From contig NZ_MVOG01000004.1 in assembly GCF_002286915.1 (NCBI RefSeq), positions 62,001 through 126,000 on the forward strand: a stretch of 64,000 nucleotides of DNA, written 5' to 3'. Within the stretch, counting starts at the first letter, position 1. Every line of letters begins with the position of its first letter. The notes under the pieces were generated by a model, which was not told the origin of the DNA, ran no database searches, and was given only the letters and a program-made list of their open reading frames with translations. This DNA comes from Bifidobacterium italicum. GTDB lineage: Bacteria; Actinomycetota; Actinomycetes; Actinomycetales; Bifidobacteriaceae. Shown piece after piece: positions 24,647 through 34,169 of this stretch. Both the position numbers and the translations under genes were made by a program.

Positions 24647-25799
24647 GGAAACGAACGGCGCCGTCGACATGCTCGCGCCGGGCGCGACGATCGGCATCGT
24701 CGGCGGCGGACAGCTCGGCCGTATGATGGCGTTGTCCGCGAAATACATGGGATTGCGCGTCGGTACGCTCGACCCGACCGAGGATTGCCCGACCGCGCAG
24801 GTCGCCGACTTCCAGATCGTCGCCGACTACGACGACACGGCGGCGATCCGCGAACTCGCCGAACGCAGCGACGTGCTCACCTATGAATTCGAGAACGTGG
24901 ACGCCGACGCGCTCGACGCGGTGCGCGACCGCGTCGCGATCCCGCAGGGCACCGACCTGCTGCGCGTGACGCAGAACCGCGTCGCCGAGAAGACCTTCAT
25001 CAACGACCACGGCATCGCGACCGCCCCGTGGGCGCCGGTGAACGACCGCGCCGAACTGGACGCCGCGCTCGGACGGATCGGCTATCCGGCCGTGCTCAAG
25101 ACGGCCGAGGGCGGCTACGACGGCCACGGCCAGATCGTGCTGCGCGACGCCGCCGACCTCGGGCAGGTCTGGCCGGACGGGGACTTCCCGCCGGCGATCC
25201 TCGAAGGCTTCGTCGACTTCGCCTACGAGGCGTCGATCCTCGTGAGCGGCAACGGCGAGGACTACGTGACCTTCCCGGTCGTGCGCAACATCCACTGCGA
25301 CAACATCCTGCACAAGACGATCATGCCGGCGCCGATGGATGACGGCATGCGGGAACGCGCGCGGGAGCTGGCCGTCGCGCTCGCGAAGGGCTTCGCATTG
25401 GCAGGCACGCTCGCGATCGAGCTGTTCGTGCTCGCCGACGGCACGCTCATCGTCAACGAGCTTGCGCCGCGCCCGCACAACTCCGGACATTACACGATCG
25501 AGGCATGCGACTTCGACCAGTACGACCTGCATGTGCGCGGCATCTGCGGCTGGCCGCTCGCGCAGCCTCGGACGCTCACGCCGGCCGCCGTCATGGTCAA
25601 CGTGCTCGGACAGCACGTCGCGCCGACGCGCGAGGCGATCGCCGGGCATCCCGAGTGGCATGTGCACGACTACGGCAAGGCCGAGGCGAAGCACGACCGC
25701 AAGATGGGGCACATCACCGTCCTGACCGACGACGTCGAACGCACCGTCGCCGAGCTTGACGCGACCGGCTGCTGGGCCGACATCACCGACCGCGGCTGA
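24630..25799 (+). CDS. purK: N5-carboxyaminoimidazole ribonucleotide synthase
   Basis: 389 residues. ATP-grasp enzyme making N5-CAIR from AIR, ATP and bicarbonate, the substrate of Pur[21 protein letters not shown] is the N-terminal signature. [17 protein letters not shown] and [20 protein letters not shown] are the ATP-grasp and metal-binding parts, and [16 protein letters not shown] lies toward the C-terminus. Its start lies inside purE. A Fur-family gene follows 161 nt later. Confidence 0.97.
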   Translation: MPSLSEETNGAVDMLAPGATIGIVGGGQLGRMMALSAKYMGLRVGTLDPTEDCPTAQVADFQIVADYDDTAAIRELAERSDVLTYEFENVDADALDAVRDRVAIPQGTDLLRVTQNRVAEKTFINDHGIATAPWAPVNDRAELDAALGRIGYPAVLKTAEGGYDGHGQIVLRDAADLGQVWPDGDFPPAILEGFVDFAYEASILVSGNGEDYVTFPVVRNIHCDNILHKTIMPAPMDDGMRERARELAVALAKGFALAGTLAIELFVLADGTLIVNELAPRPHNSGHYTIEACDFDQYDLHVRGICGWPLAQPRTLTPAAVMVNVLGQHVAPTREAIAGHPEWHVHDYGKAEAKHDRKMGHITVLTDDVERTVAELDATGCWADITDRG

Positions 25800-25960
25800 G
25801 ACGATGCGCGACGGGCGCCGCATACGTGCACGTTCCGTGCGCATCGCGCGTCCCCGGGAATCAGCGGCGTGATCCGTCGGTAGAATCATAGGCGTCCGTG
25901 GACCGGACGGGCATCGGCACCGTCGTCAGGGCGCCGCATGGGAAGGAGCACAGCGACCGT

Positions 25961-26362
25961 ATGCGCAATACACGGCAGAAGGACGTGATCCGCGAATCGC
26001 TCAAAGGGGGAGACGGCTTCGTCTCCGCCCGTCAGCTGCACGACAGGCTCGAGGAGGCCGGCGAGCACATCGCCCTGGCCACCGTCTACCGTCAGCTCAA
26101 CGCGATGGAGGAGCAGGGCCTCGTGGACACTGTGCGCATGAACGGGCAGCAGCTGTTCCGCCTGTGCGGCGACGACCGCCACCATCACCACCTCGTGTGC
26201 GTGTCGTGCGGCAGAACCGTCCAGATCGATCCGCCGAGCGAACAGTGGCTGCGGAAGGTCGCCGACACCTACGATTTCACGATCGAGTCCCATACGCTCG
26301 AGGTCTTCGGCATGTGCGCCGAATGCCGCGAGCGCGAGGCCCGCGCCGCGGACGCCGACTAG
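25961..26362 (+). CDS. Fur-family metalloregulator (Zur-like)
   Basis: 133 residues from the ATG at 25961 (AAGGAG 12 nt upstream). DNA-binding winged helix with FVSARQLHDRLEEAGEHIAL and ATVYRQLNAMEEQGLVDTVR. The metal region has DRHHHHLVCVSCGRTVQID and FGMCAECRE, two CxxC pairs forming the structural zinc site. The HHHHLVC segment is common in both Fur and Zur. Iron or zinc specificity cannot be decided from sequence. No metal transporter is adjacent. Confidence 0.88.
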   Translation: MRNTRQKDVIRESLKGGDGFVSARQLHDRLEEAGEHIALATVYRQLNAMEEQGLVDTVRMNGQQLFRLCGDDRHHHHLVCVSCGRTVQIDPPSEQWLRKVADTYDFTIESHTLEVFGMCAECREREARAADAD

Positions 26363-26393
26363 AGAGAGCCGGCGCAGGAGCAGAGGCGGGGAG

Positions 26394-26455
26394 CGGCAAG
26401 AGGGGCGGAGCCGCGCACGATGGTTCATTCGTGCGCGGCTCCGCCCCTCTTGCCG
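26394..26455. terminator. 27-bp perfect hairpin, bidirectional terminator
   Basis: Arms 26394-26420 and 26429-26455 are perfectly complementary with an 8-nt loop. The stem begins CGGCAAGAGGGGCGG. It lies between the convergent Fur-family gene and the aminoacyl-phospholipid synthase gene. With CTCTT-type ends on both strands it can serve both. Confidence 0.8.
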
Positions 26456-26465
26456 ATTCGATGCG

Positions 26466-29147
26466 TTATGACCGATCCGCCGCCGTCCCCTCAGGGTCCG
26501 GCGCTCCCTGGGGTGCGCCCTTGACGTCCGCGGCCTCCGTCCTCGCGTCCGGTGCCGCCTTCTTCGCGGGCGTCTCCTTCTTCGGTTTGAAGGTCGACAG
26601 CATGCCGAGGGCGCCGCGGAACGTAAGCGTCGGCAGATACGCGCGCACGATCGCGATGCCGAGGTTCGCGAGCAGCGCCGAATCCGGGTAGCAGATGTAG
26701 ACCGGATGTTCGGAGGGCTGGAACTTCTTCTTGAAGTTGTACAGCGACTTGAAGCCGTAGGCGGGTTCGAGCAGGTCGGCGACGAGCGCGAGCGAATGCT
26801 GCAGCATGACGGTGCCGTCGATGTTCGTCTCGTCGTCCGGCTTCGCCTCGGACGCGTCGTGCAGTCCGGTCAGCGGCGCCGCCGACAGCGAGATGAAGTC
26901 GACCTTCTCGTCCGGATGCTCCTCGTCCCAGTCGTGCATGCGCTGCGCCATGCGTGCGATGAGGAACTCCATGATGCCGTTGTAGCTGCCGGGTCGGTAG
27001 CGCATGAAGTCGAGCGTCCAGCCGGAGACGTGCCCGTCGCGCCACGTCGGCAGCCAGCTCGTGACCGCCTGCACGACGCCGTCGGCGTCGATCGCGTAGA
27101 GGATGCGCACGCGCGGGTCCTTGAGCTCCTCGACGCCGCCGAGCGTGAACTTCATCTCCGGCAGCGCCTTGCCCTGCGACCACTGTTCGGAGATCTCCTG
27201 GATCTGCGTCTGCACGTCGGCCGGCGCATCCTCGTAGGCGCCCATCTCATCGGTGATGCCCTCGCGCTTCGCCTTGTTGATCGCGGTGCGCACGTCCTGC
27301 CATTTCTTGCCGGTCGTCTTCCAGCTCTGCGGGTCGATGACCATCTCGTCGCCGACCATGATCGAATGCCATCCGAGGCTCGCCAGATGGTCGCGCGCCG
27401 GCTGGTGCACGGCGTAGAACACCGGCGACCACGAATGGTCGCGGCAGAAGCGCGCGAACTCGTCGAGGTCGCTCGTCCATTCCTCGGCGTCGCCGAAGGG
27501 GCCGGTCGTCGTCAGCGCGATGTGGTTGAGCACGCGATAGGCGACGGCCGAACGGCCGGTCGGCGAGATCCAGTACTCGTTGCCCTCCCACGTCGTCATG
27601 AAGCTCATCGATTCGCCGCCGCGCTCGACGAGCTCCTCGGCGCGCGCACGCGCCTTCCTGTCGTAGTCGATCGTCGCGTTGAGCCATGCGAAGGCGACGG
27701 CGACGAAGACGATCCAGAACACGATGCCGACGCCTTGGTAGACGAGCGAGGCGAGCGCCGTGTCCGGCACGAAGGCCAGCCGCGTGTTCGTCAGGAAGCC
27801 GATCGGCAGGAACCGGCCGGGCAGTTCGGCGAGCAGCACGCGCAGGCCCGGACGCGGCGTGAAGTCGCCGGGACGCGTCAGGCCGAAGATCAGATAGACG
27901 GCCGCGCACACCACGAAGGTCGCGCCGAGCACGATCAGGCTGACGCGCAGCGGTCGCGCCTTCGTGCGGATCAAGAAGTCCGGCAGCTTCGCGATGAGCG
28001 CTATGGCGTACAGCAGAGGCACGAGCGCGTTGACGAGACACGTCTCGATCGCGCGGCCGGAGAACGCCGTGGCCGCGCCGCCGAGCGCGAAGGGCATGAC
28101 GAGGTAGTAGCTCACGGTGATCACGCTCGAGGCCAGGTAGAAGACGATGCTGCAGATCGCGGCCGTGCGCCGTCCCAGATAGACGCCCCAGGCGAGTGCG
28201 AGCATGACGAGCAGCGGCAGCACCGAGCGGATCAGGTCGCCGGTCATGCTCGCGCGCATCAGCTCGTACTGCTGGAAGCAGCCGCTTGTGATCTGCCCGT
28301 GCATGCAGCTCGCGAGTTTGCCGGTGTTGACCGAGCCGGGGCTGAGCACCCAAGCGAGTCCGGTGAGCGGCCCTGCATGCGAGCGCGACGTGGCAGCGAC
28401 GACCGGGCCGAGCGCGAGCACGGCGCCGATCGCGCCAAGGACGCGGCGCGTCTCGGACGAGCTGCTGTACTGCCAATGCCAAGCGCCGTCCTCGATCGGA
28501 GGCCCCGCCATCGCGCGGCCGATGAGCTGTCCGGCGACCGCGGCGACGAGCATGCAGTAGTCGCCGGGGTTGCCGCCGTAGAGCAGCACGACGAGGATCG
28601 CCGTGTAGCCGATCAGACGGATGCGCCGGCGCCACAGCTGGTAGGCGAAGGCCGTGGACGCGAACAGCGCGCCGATGACGAGCACGAGCGGCGACAACGT
28701 GAACCGCACATGGTAGATGATCGCGTTGTCCTGCAGCAGCGCGTTGAAGCCGGCGCACAGCAGCAGGCCGAACGCGATGCCGATGGCGGCGCTCGCCAGG
28801 CTCGCGCCGATTGTGCGCCACACGCCCATCATCGGCTCGGCGATGCACAGCATGCACAGGATCAGCAGCGCCTCGACGACGAGCTGGAACACGCTGCGCG
28901 TGAGCACGAGCGACGGCATGAGCCGCCCGAGGTCGAAGGCGCCGAGCGTCGTGTGCATCGACGCGTACGGCAGCGTGCGGTGCTGCACCGCGTACCACAG
29001 CCACCAGCACAGGTTGACGACGATGAATCCGAAGGTCGTCCACAGCGCGAAACGCTGCTCGTGCGCCCATCGGCGCAGGTCGCGGCCGAGCTGGACGCCC
29101 ACGCCGCCGTCGTTATGCGGCCGTGCGGCCGCCGTCCTTGCGTTCAT
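26466..29147 (-). CDS. MprF-like aminoacyl-phosphatidylglycerol synthase (DUF2156)
   Basis: 893 residues. The N-terminal 500 residues are a multi-pass membrane part (helices from FALWTTFGFIVVNLCWWLWY onward, with a rhomboid-like section). The C-terminal cytoplasmic domain (about 540-850) is a DUF2156 acyltransferase: ISPTGRSAVAYRVLNHIALT, FARFCRDHSWSPVFYAV and RYRPGSYNGIMEFLIARMAQ. MprF-type enzymes transfer lysine or alanine from aminoacyl-tRNA to membrane lipids, lowering surface charge and sensitivity to cationic peptides. It overlaps the upstream esterase by 4 nt (ATGA). The amino acid and lipid used are unknown. Confidence 0.85.
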   Translation of the reverse strand: MNARTAAARPHNDGGVGVQLGRDLRRWAHEQRFALWTTFGFIVVNLCWWLWYAVQHRTLPYASMHTTLGAFDLGRLMPSLVLTRSVFQLVVEALLILCMLCIAEPMMGVWRTIGASLASAAIGIAFGLLLCAGFNALLQDNAIIYHVRFTLSPLVLVIGALFASTAFAYQLWRRRIRLIGYTAILVVLLYGGNPGDYCMLVAAVAGQLIGRAMAGPPIEDGAWHWQYSSSSETRRVLGAIGAVLALGPVVAATSRSHAGPLTGLAWVLSPGSVNTGKLASCMHGQITSGCFQQYELMRASMTGDLIRSVLPLLVMLALAWGVYLGRRTAAICSIVFYLASSVITVSYYLVMPFALGGAATAFSGRAIETCLVNALVPLLYAIALIAKLPDFLIRTKARPLRVSLIVLGATFVVCAAVYLIFGLTRPGDFTPRPGLRVLLAELPGRFLPIGFLTNTRLAFVPDTALASLVYQGVGIVFWIVFVAVAFAWLNATIDYDRKARARAEELVERGGESMSFMTTWEGNEYWISPTGRSAVAYRVLNHIALTTTGPFGDAEEWTSDLDEFARFCRDHSWSPVFYAVHQPARDHLASLGWHSIMVGDEMVIDPQSWKTTGKKWQDVRTAINKAKREGITDEMGAYEDAPADVQTQIQEISEQWSQGKALPEMKFTLGGVEELKDPRVRILYAIDADGVVQAVTSWLPTWRDGHVSGWTLDFMRYRPGSYNGIMEFLIARMAQRMHDWDEEHPDEKVDFISLSAAPLTGLHDASEAKPDDETNIDGTVMLQHSLALVADLLEPAYGFKSLYNFKKKFQPSEHPVYICYPDSALLANLGIAIVRAYLPTLTFRGALGMLSTFKPKKETPAKKAAPDARTEAADVKGAPQGAPDPEGTAADRS

Positions 29148-30559
29148 TGCTGCACCTCGATTCCCGGATGCTCGTCCATCCGTCTCTCCTCACGTCGCCG
29201 TTCGTCGGCGCCCGACTCATGCCGGGACGCCGCGCCGGCGTCCAATCCCATCCGGTCGCACAACCAAGGCAGCGCGACGGCGAGGGTCTCGTTGACCGCG
29301 CGCCAGTCGTGTCCCGCGTCCTTGACCTTGATCTGGACGACCGTCCACCCGGATTTCCTGGCCTCCTCACCAATCGTAGCGATGTTGGCCGTCGAGACCG
29401 TGTCCTTTTCTCCGGCCGCCAGAATCATCACCTGATTCGACGGCGCGTGGGCCCGCAGCGCGTTGACCGGCACCTGACGCTCATAGGCGGCGCGGTCGCC
29501 GCCGAAGTAGCCTTCGACCATCTGCTCGACGCTGCCGTCGGTCGGCGCGATCTCGCCGTCCACGGCGAGCACGTTGCCGTAGAGCTCCGGATGGTTCGGG
29601 CCGAGCTGCGTCGAGCAGGTGCCGCCCTGCGAGTACCCGCCGATCGTCCAATCCGCCGGATCGGTGCTCACCGGCAGGTTCCTGCGGATCCAGTCGGGAA
29701 CGTCACGCGTCAGATAGGTCTCCGCCTTGCCCCATCGGGTTGTGTCCGCGCACAGCGAGTTGCGCGAGGCCGCCGTGTTCTGGTCGGGGGAGACGACGAT
29801 CGGCGCCAGGCCGTCATGCTCGTTCGCGTACCGCGTCAGGTCGGCGATCGTGTCGCTCGCCGTGAAGAAGCGCGTCGGGCTGCCGGGCTGCCCGGCGAGC
29901 ATGACCATGACGGGCAGCTTCGGAGGGTGCTTCGCGAGCGCCGCCGGCGGCAGCCATACGAGCCCCTTTCGTGCGCGGAACCTCGAGGCGGGGTTCGGGA
30001 TGTCCACCGACAGCAGCCTGCCTTCCTTCGCGGGCGTCTGCCGTCCCTCGTCGACCTGCCTGACCCATGCGTCGACGCTGACCGTGTCGAGCGAGATGTG
30101 CAGCGTCGAGATGTGCGGATAGGGCGAATAGTCGACAAGCGAGCCGATCGTCTGGTATTCGCCGTAAATCGCGTTGACGCGCACGCCGGTGGCGACGAGC
30201 GTCAACGGGACCATGGCGATCGCGAGCGCGCGCCGCCAGCCGCGCGTGCCGACGGCGGCGGCGACGAAGAAGCCGAGCAGCAGGAAGCCGACGGCGCAGG
30301 CGATGATGACGTCCCATCCCAGTTCGACGCCGAAGAGCACGATGCCGTTCGAGACGAACCAGACGGCGGCGCCCCCGACGAGACCGCAGCCGAGCGCGAC
30401 GAGGCATTGGCGCGCGAGCGCGCGCCGCCGCCCGCGGTCCGACTGCGTGATGACGAGCGTGGCGAGTCCGAGCGCGACGAGCGCCCAGAACAGGACCGGG
30501 AACCATCCGTGCGTGATGCGGATCGCGTAGAACCCCTTCCATACGGCGGCGGAAGCCAT
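29144..30559 (-). CDS. Membrane-anchored alpha/beta-hydrolase esterase
   Basis: 471 residues from the ATG at 30559 (GGAGG 7 nt upstream). Four N-terminal membrane helices (residues 15-130, such as FWALVALGLATLVITQ) precede an extracellular esterase-D-like hydrolase. The nucleophile is in TIGGYSQGGTCS, the probable catalytic histidine is in VKDAGHDWRAV, and APIVVSPDQNTA lies in the fold. Overlap with the MprF-like gene suggests linked roles. In corynebacteria a hydrolase (AhyD) removes the amino acid added by such a synthase, so a synthase/eraser pair is a reasonable inference. Mycolyl-esterase-like activity is an alternative. Confidence 0.75.
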   Translation of the reverse strand: MASAAVWKGFYAIRITHGWFPVLFWALVALGLATLVITQSDRGRRRALARQCLVALGCGLVGGAAVWFVSNGIVLFGVELGWDVIIACAVGFLLLGFFVAAAVGTRGWRRALAIAMVPLTLVATGVRVNAIYGEYQTIGSLVDYSPYPHISTLHISLDTVSVDAWVRQVDEGRQTPAKEGRLLSVDIPNPASRFRARKGLVWLPPAALAKHPPKLPVMVMLAGQPGSPTRFFTASDTIADLTRYANEHDGLAPIVVSPDQNTAASRNSLCADTTRWGKAETYLTRDVPDWIRRNLPVSTDPADWTIGGYSQGGTCSTQLGPNHPELYGNVLAVDGEIAPTDGSVEQMVEGYFGGDRAAYERQVPVNALRAHAPSNQVMILAAGEKDTVSTANIATIGEEARKSGWTVVQIKVKDAGHDWRAVNETLAVALPWLCDRMGLDAGAASRHESGADERRREERRMDEHPGIEVQQ

Positions 30560-30829
30560 GATCGTCCTCCTCGGTGGCGGCTGCAACGTCCTTCGATGCC
30601 CGCGTGCGGGCGGTACACACTGTAACGGCGCCGTCGGGGCGTGCGACGACGATTCGCCGCATCGCTGAACCGGGCGGCCGGGGCGCCGGCTCGTCGCACA
30701 GCGGATTGTCAGCTTGTCGGGGGACAATGGTCGCGCCCTTTCCCATCGGGGAGACCGTACCGCCGACGCACCGCGGACGGATCGGCACCCACGAATCCAA
30801 GAACCCAAGACATCTGGAGCGGCACGACA
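30560..30829. promoter_or_regulatory. Divergent promoter region of two envelope operons
   Basis: 270 nt separate the divergent esterase and LTA-synthase-like genes and must hold both promoters. I see no clear inverted repeat. Coregulation of the two envelope operons is possible but not shown. Confidence 0.35.
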
Positions 30830-32926
30830 GTGGACAACGAACAACGGCGGCCGGACGCCGACATCGAGGAACTGACGATCCGGACGATCGATCCGGAAGA
30901 CGCCCGTGACGCGCGTCCGCGCGGCGCGCACGGCTCACGCACCGTCTGGGCGGTCGTCTACGCCGTCCTCTTCCTGCTCGCCGACTACGCGGCGTTCGCG
31001 ATCATGCAGTGGGGCGTCGCGCTGACGTCGACGCGCGTGCAGCTGTCGAGCGCGAACGAGGGGATCGGGGCGATGTGGCACAAGATGTTCACGCAGGGCA
31101 ACTGCGTGCTGCCGCTCAACCTGCTGCTCATCGGGCTCGTCTATCTGATACTGCTCATGGCGACGAACCGCTTCTGGGTGGCGACGCCGATCCTGCTGTC
31201 CGCCGCCGCCGTCATCGCGGCCGCGGAGAAGATGAAGATCGCGACGCGCTACGAGGCGATCCTGCCCTCCGACCTCAACTTCCTGGGCGGCAACACCGGC
31301 GACCTGATGAAGTTCCTGCCGCCTGAGGCACCGGGCATCATCGGCGTCGCCGCCGCCGTCATCGCCGTCTCGGTCGTCCTCGCCGTCGTCTGCTGGCGTC
31401 TCGACCCGCGCCGCGGCGCGCTCGTCGCCGGCGGCAACAAGGCGGTCGGCGCGTGCACGCGCATCCTGCTCGTGCTGCTGCCCGCGCTCGGTCTCGCCGG
31501 CTACGCGACGTCCGTCGGCAGCGTCGGATCGTGGGGGTACCACGTCTCGCGCGGCATGGGCGACAAGCCGTCGATGTGGGACTCCGTCTACGACGCGCAG
31601 CGCAACGGCGTCGTCGTCTCCTTCCTGCGCCAGGTCCACCCGAAGGTCATGGACATGCCGTCCGACTACAGCAAGGAGACGATGGAGCAGGTCGCCGCGC
31701 GCTACGCGAAGGAGGCGGCCGCGATCAACCGCACGAGGACGCATTCGCTCGACGACAGCACCGTCGTCTACGTGCTGTCCGAATCGTTCTCCGATCCCAC
31801 GCGTGTGCCCGGCGTCGAGCTCAACAAGGACCCGATGCCCGACATCCGCAAAATCAAAGGGGAGACGACGAGCGGCCTGATGCTCTCGTCGGGCTACGGC
31901 GGCGGCACCGCGAACCTCGAGTACATGGGCCTGACGGGCATGAGCATGACCAACTTCGACGCGTCGCTGACGAGCCCGTACCAGCAGCTCGTGCCCGGCG
32001 CCTGCTGGACGCCGAGCGTCAACCAGCTGTGGGGGCCGCCGAAGAACTCGATCGGGCTGCATCCGTACGAGCCGAGCATGTACTCGCGCGAGACGAACTA
32101 CAAGAAGCTCGGGTTCTCGCACTTCTACGCGCTCAAGGGCGACGATATCATCGCGCATCAGGACCGCATCGACGATTCGCCGTACGTCTCCGACGATGCG
32201 ACCTACAGGAGCACCGTCGAGGAGATCAAGAAGACCGACGGCAACCAGTTCCTGCAGGTCATCACGATGCAGAACCACATGCCGTACAACGACTGGTACA
32301 AGGACAACGAGTTCGAGGTCACCGACGCGGCCGGCTCCCAAAAGCCGCTCACCGATAAGGAGAAGAAGTCGATCCGCACCTACGCGAAAGGCATGGAGCT
32401 GACCGACGCGGCCACGAAGGACTTCCTCGAGGAGCTCGACGAAATCGACAAGCCGATCACCGTCGTCTTCTACGGCGACCATCTGCCCGGCATCTACTCG
32501 ACGGCCGGCGCCGACACGAGGAACTCGATCGGTCTGCATCTGACCGACTACTTCATCTGGTCGAACGAGGCGTCGTGGAGCCACGACACGAAGATTGAGG
32601 ACAGCGCGTACACGTCGCCGAACTTCTTCATCGCGCAGGCCGCCGAACAGATGAACGCGAAGGTCTCGCCGTACATCGGCTTCCTGACACGCATGCACGA
32701 GCATGTGGCCGCGATGGAGCCGCCGGTCGTCAACACGATCCAAGGCTGGGACCGCATCCCCGAAGGCCAGGCGATCTACCTCGACGAGGACGGCGAGCCG
32801 ATGAGCGTCGCGGACATGGACGAGGCCACGAAGCGGCTGCTCGCCGACTACCGCCTCATCCAGTACGACATCACGGCCGGCGCGAACTACCTCAAGGACA
32901 CCGATTTCATGACGCTGCCGAAGTGA
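30830..32926 (+). CDS. LtaS-like phosphoglycerol transferase (sulfatase fold)
   Basis: 698 residues from a GTG at 30830 with GGAG 10 nt upstream. Four to five N-terminal membrane helices (about 35-240) are followed by an extracellular sulfatase-type domain. The catalytic threonine lies in SSGYGGGTANLEYMGLTG. VVYVLSESFSDPT carries the first metal-binding acid, and ITVVFYGDHLPGIY the later Asp/His. LtaS enzymes polymerise glycerol phosphate for lipoteichoic acid; others decorate surface glycans. The substrate in this organism is uncertain. A clear terminator follows. Confidence 0.88.
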   Translation: MDNEQRRPDADIEELTIRTIDPEDARDARPRGAHGSRTVWAVVYAVLFLLADYAAFAIMQWGVALTSTRVQLSSANEGIGAMWHKMFTQGNCVLPLNLLLIGLVYLILLMATNRFWVATPILLSAAAVIAAAEKMKIATRYEAILPSDLNFLGGNTGDLMKFLPPEAPGIIGVAAAVIAVSVVLAVVCWRLDPRRGALVAGGNKAVGACTRILLVLLPALGLAGYATSVGSVGSWGYHVSRGMGDKPSMWDSVYDAQRNGVVVSFLRQVHPKVMDMPSDYSKETMEQVAARYAKEAAAINRTRTHSLDDSTVVYVLSESFSDPTRVPGVELNKDPMPDIRKIKGETTSGLMLSSGYGGGTANLEYMGLTGMSMTNFDASLTSPYQQLVPGACWTPSVNQLWGPPKNSIGLHPYEPSMYSRETNYKKLGFSHFYALKGDDIIAHQDRIDDSPYVSDDATYRSTVEEIKKTDGNQFLQVITMQNHMPYNDWYKDNEFEVTDAAGSQKPLTDKEKKSIRTYAKGMELTDAATKDFLEELDEIDKPITVVFYGDHLPGIYSTAGADTRNSIGLHLTDYFIWSNEASWSHDTKIEDSAYTSPNFFIAQAAEQMNAKVSPYIGFLTRMHEHVAAMEPPVVNTIQGWDRIPEGQAIYLDEDGEPMSVADMDEATKRLLADYRLIQYDITAGANYLKDTDFMTLPK

Positions 32927-32979
32927 CGCCCGCGCCCGTCCCCATGTGACGAGGCCTCGCCGACGTATGCCCATCCATG

Positions 32980-33023
32980 ATCCCCTGACATTTTACCCAG
33001 AGTAAAACGTCAGGGGATTTTTG
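32980..33023 (+). terminator. Rho-independent terminator after the LtaS-like gene
   Basis: ATCCCCTGACATTTTAC and GTAAAACGTCAGGGGAT pair with one mismatch and are followed by five T residues. The stem shares TTTTAC/GTAAAA with the operator 30 nt further on. Confidence 0.85.
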
Positions 33024-33048
33024 TCGTCCGTGCTTATCCTTGTAACTG

Positions 33049-33064
33049 GTAAAACGTTTTACCG
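33049..33064. promoter_or_regulatory. LacI-type operator of the nucleoside hydrolase operon
   Basis: GGTAAAACGTTTTACC is a perfect 16-bp palindrome with the central CG typical of LacI-family operators. It lies 88 nt before the nucleoside hydrolase start, where a promoter is expected. A direct repeat of GTGACGATGCG follows it. The regulator is not in the window. A ribose- or nucleoside-responsive LacI protein is the likely ligand. Confidence 0.7.
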
Positions 33065-33151
33065 ATGTGGTGACGATGCGGTGACGATGCGGGACGGACA
33101 TGCGGACGACCCGCCACCACGGCACTGCGATTGGATTCAAAGGAGAATACC

Positions 33152-34093
33152 ATGGGAAAGAAGATCATCCTCGACTGCGACCCCGGGCACGACGACGCCG
33201 TGGCCATCCTGCTCGCCCTCGGCAACCCCGCGATCGACCTGCTGGGCGTGACCACCGTCGGCGGCAACCAGAGCCTCGACAAGGTGACCTACAACGCCCG
33301 CGCCGTCCTCGAGAAGGCGCACGCCGTCGATGTGCCGGTGCACATGGGCTGCGGCCGCCCGCTCATCCGCGAGCCCGAGGCCGCCGCGACGATCCACGGG
33401 CAGAGCGGGCTCGACGGCGTCGAACTGCCGGTGCCGAGCCGCCCCCTCGACGAAGGCCACGCCGTCAATTGGATCATCGACACGATCATGGCCAATCCGC
33501 CGCAGACGATCACGCTCGTGCCGACCGGGCCGTTGACGAACATCGCGCTGGCGGCGCGCCTCGAGCCGCGCATCGTCGAACGCGTCAAGGAGGTCGTCCT
33601 GATGGGAGGCGGCTACCATGTGGGCAACTGGAGCGCCGTCGCTGAATTCAACGTGAAGGTGGACCCCGAGGCCGCACACATCGTGTTCAACGAATCCTGG
33701 CCCCTCACGATGGTGGGCCTCGACCTGACGCATCAGGCGCTGTGCACGCCCGCCGTGCAGCGGCGCATGGAGGCGCTCGGCACCGACCTCGCCTCCTTCG
33801 TCAGCGGGCTCATGGACTTCTTCCGCGCCTCCTACCGCGAGAACCAGGACTTCGTCGACCCGCCGGTGCACGACCCGTGCACGGTCGCGTACCTCATCGA
33901 CCCCACCGTCATCACGACGAGGCGCTGCCCGGTGGACGTGGAGATCCACGGCGATCTCACCCTCGGAATGACCGTGGCCGACTTCCGCGGCGCCGAACCC
34001 ACCCCCGAGGAATGCCATACGCAGGTGGCCGTCCACCTGGACGTCGAGAGATTCTGGGATCTCGTCATCGACGCCATCAGGGCGCTCGGCTGA
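33152..34093 (+). CDS. Ribonucleoside hydrolase
   Basis: 313 residues, ribosome-binding site AAAGGAG. Hydrolyses nucleosides to ribose and base. The N-terminal metal site ILDCDPGHDDAVAILLAL has the DxDxxxDD motif. LVPTGPLTNIALAARLEP, LMGGGYHVGNWSAVAEFNVK and the late VHDPCTVAYL aspartate complete the IunH/RihA-C site. It is followed after 76 nt by an MFS transporter gene, probably its uptake partner. The LacI-type operator upstream suggests induction by a sugar or nucleoside. Pyrimidine or purine preference cannot be read from sequence. Confidence 0.93.
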   Translation: MGKKIILDCDPGHDDAVAILLALGNPAIDLLGVTTVGGNQSLDKVTYNARAVLEKAHAVDVPVHMGCGRPLIREPEAAATIHGQSGLDGVELPVPSRPLDEGHAVNWIIDTIMANPPQTITLVPTGPLTNIALAARLEPRIVERVKEVVLMGGGYHVGNWSAVAEFNVKVDPEAAHIVFNESWPLTMVGLDLTHQALCTPAVQRRMEALGTDLASFVSGLMDFFRASYRENQDFVDPPVHDPCTVAYLIDPTVITTRRCPVDVEIHGDLTLGMTVADFRGAEPTPEECHTQVAVHLDVERFWDLVIDAIRALG

Positions 34094-34169
34094 AGGCCGC
34101 ATAGGACCATAGGACCAGAGGAACCAACCCAGAGGAATCAACGAGGATTCAACGAAGGAAGCATCCATC

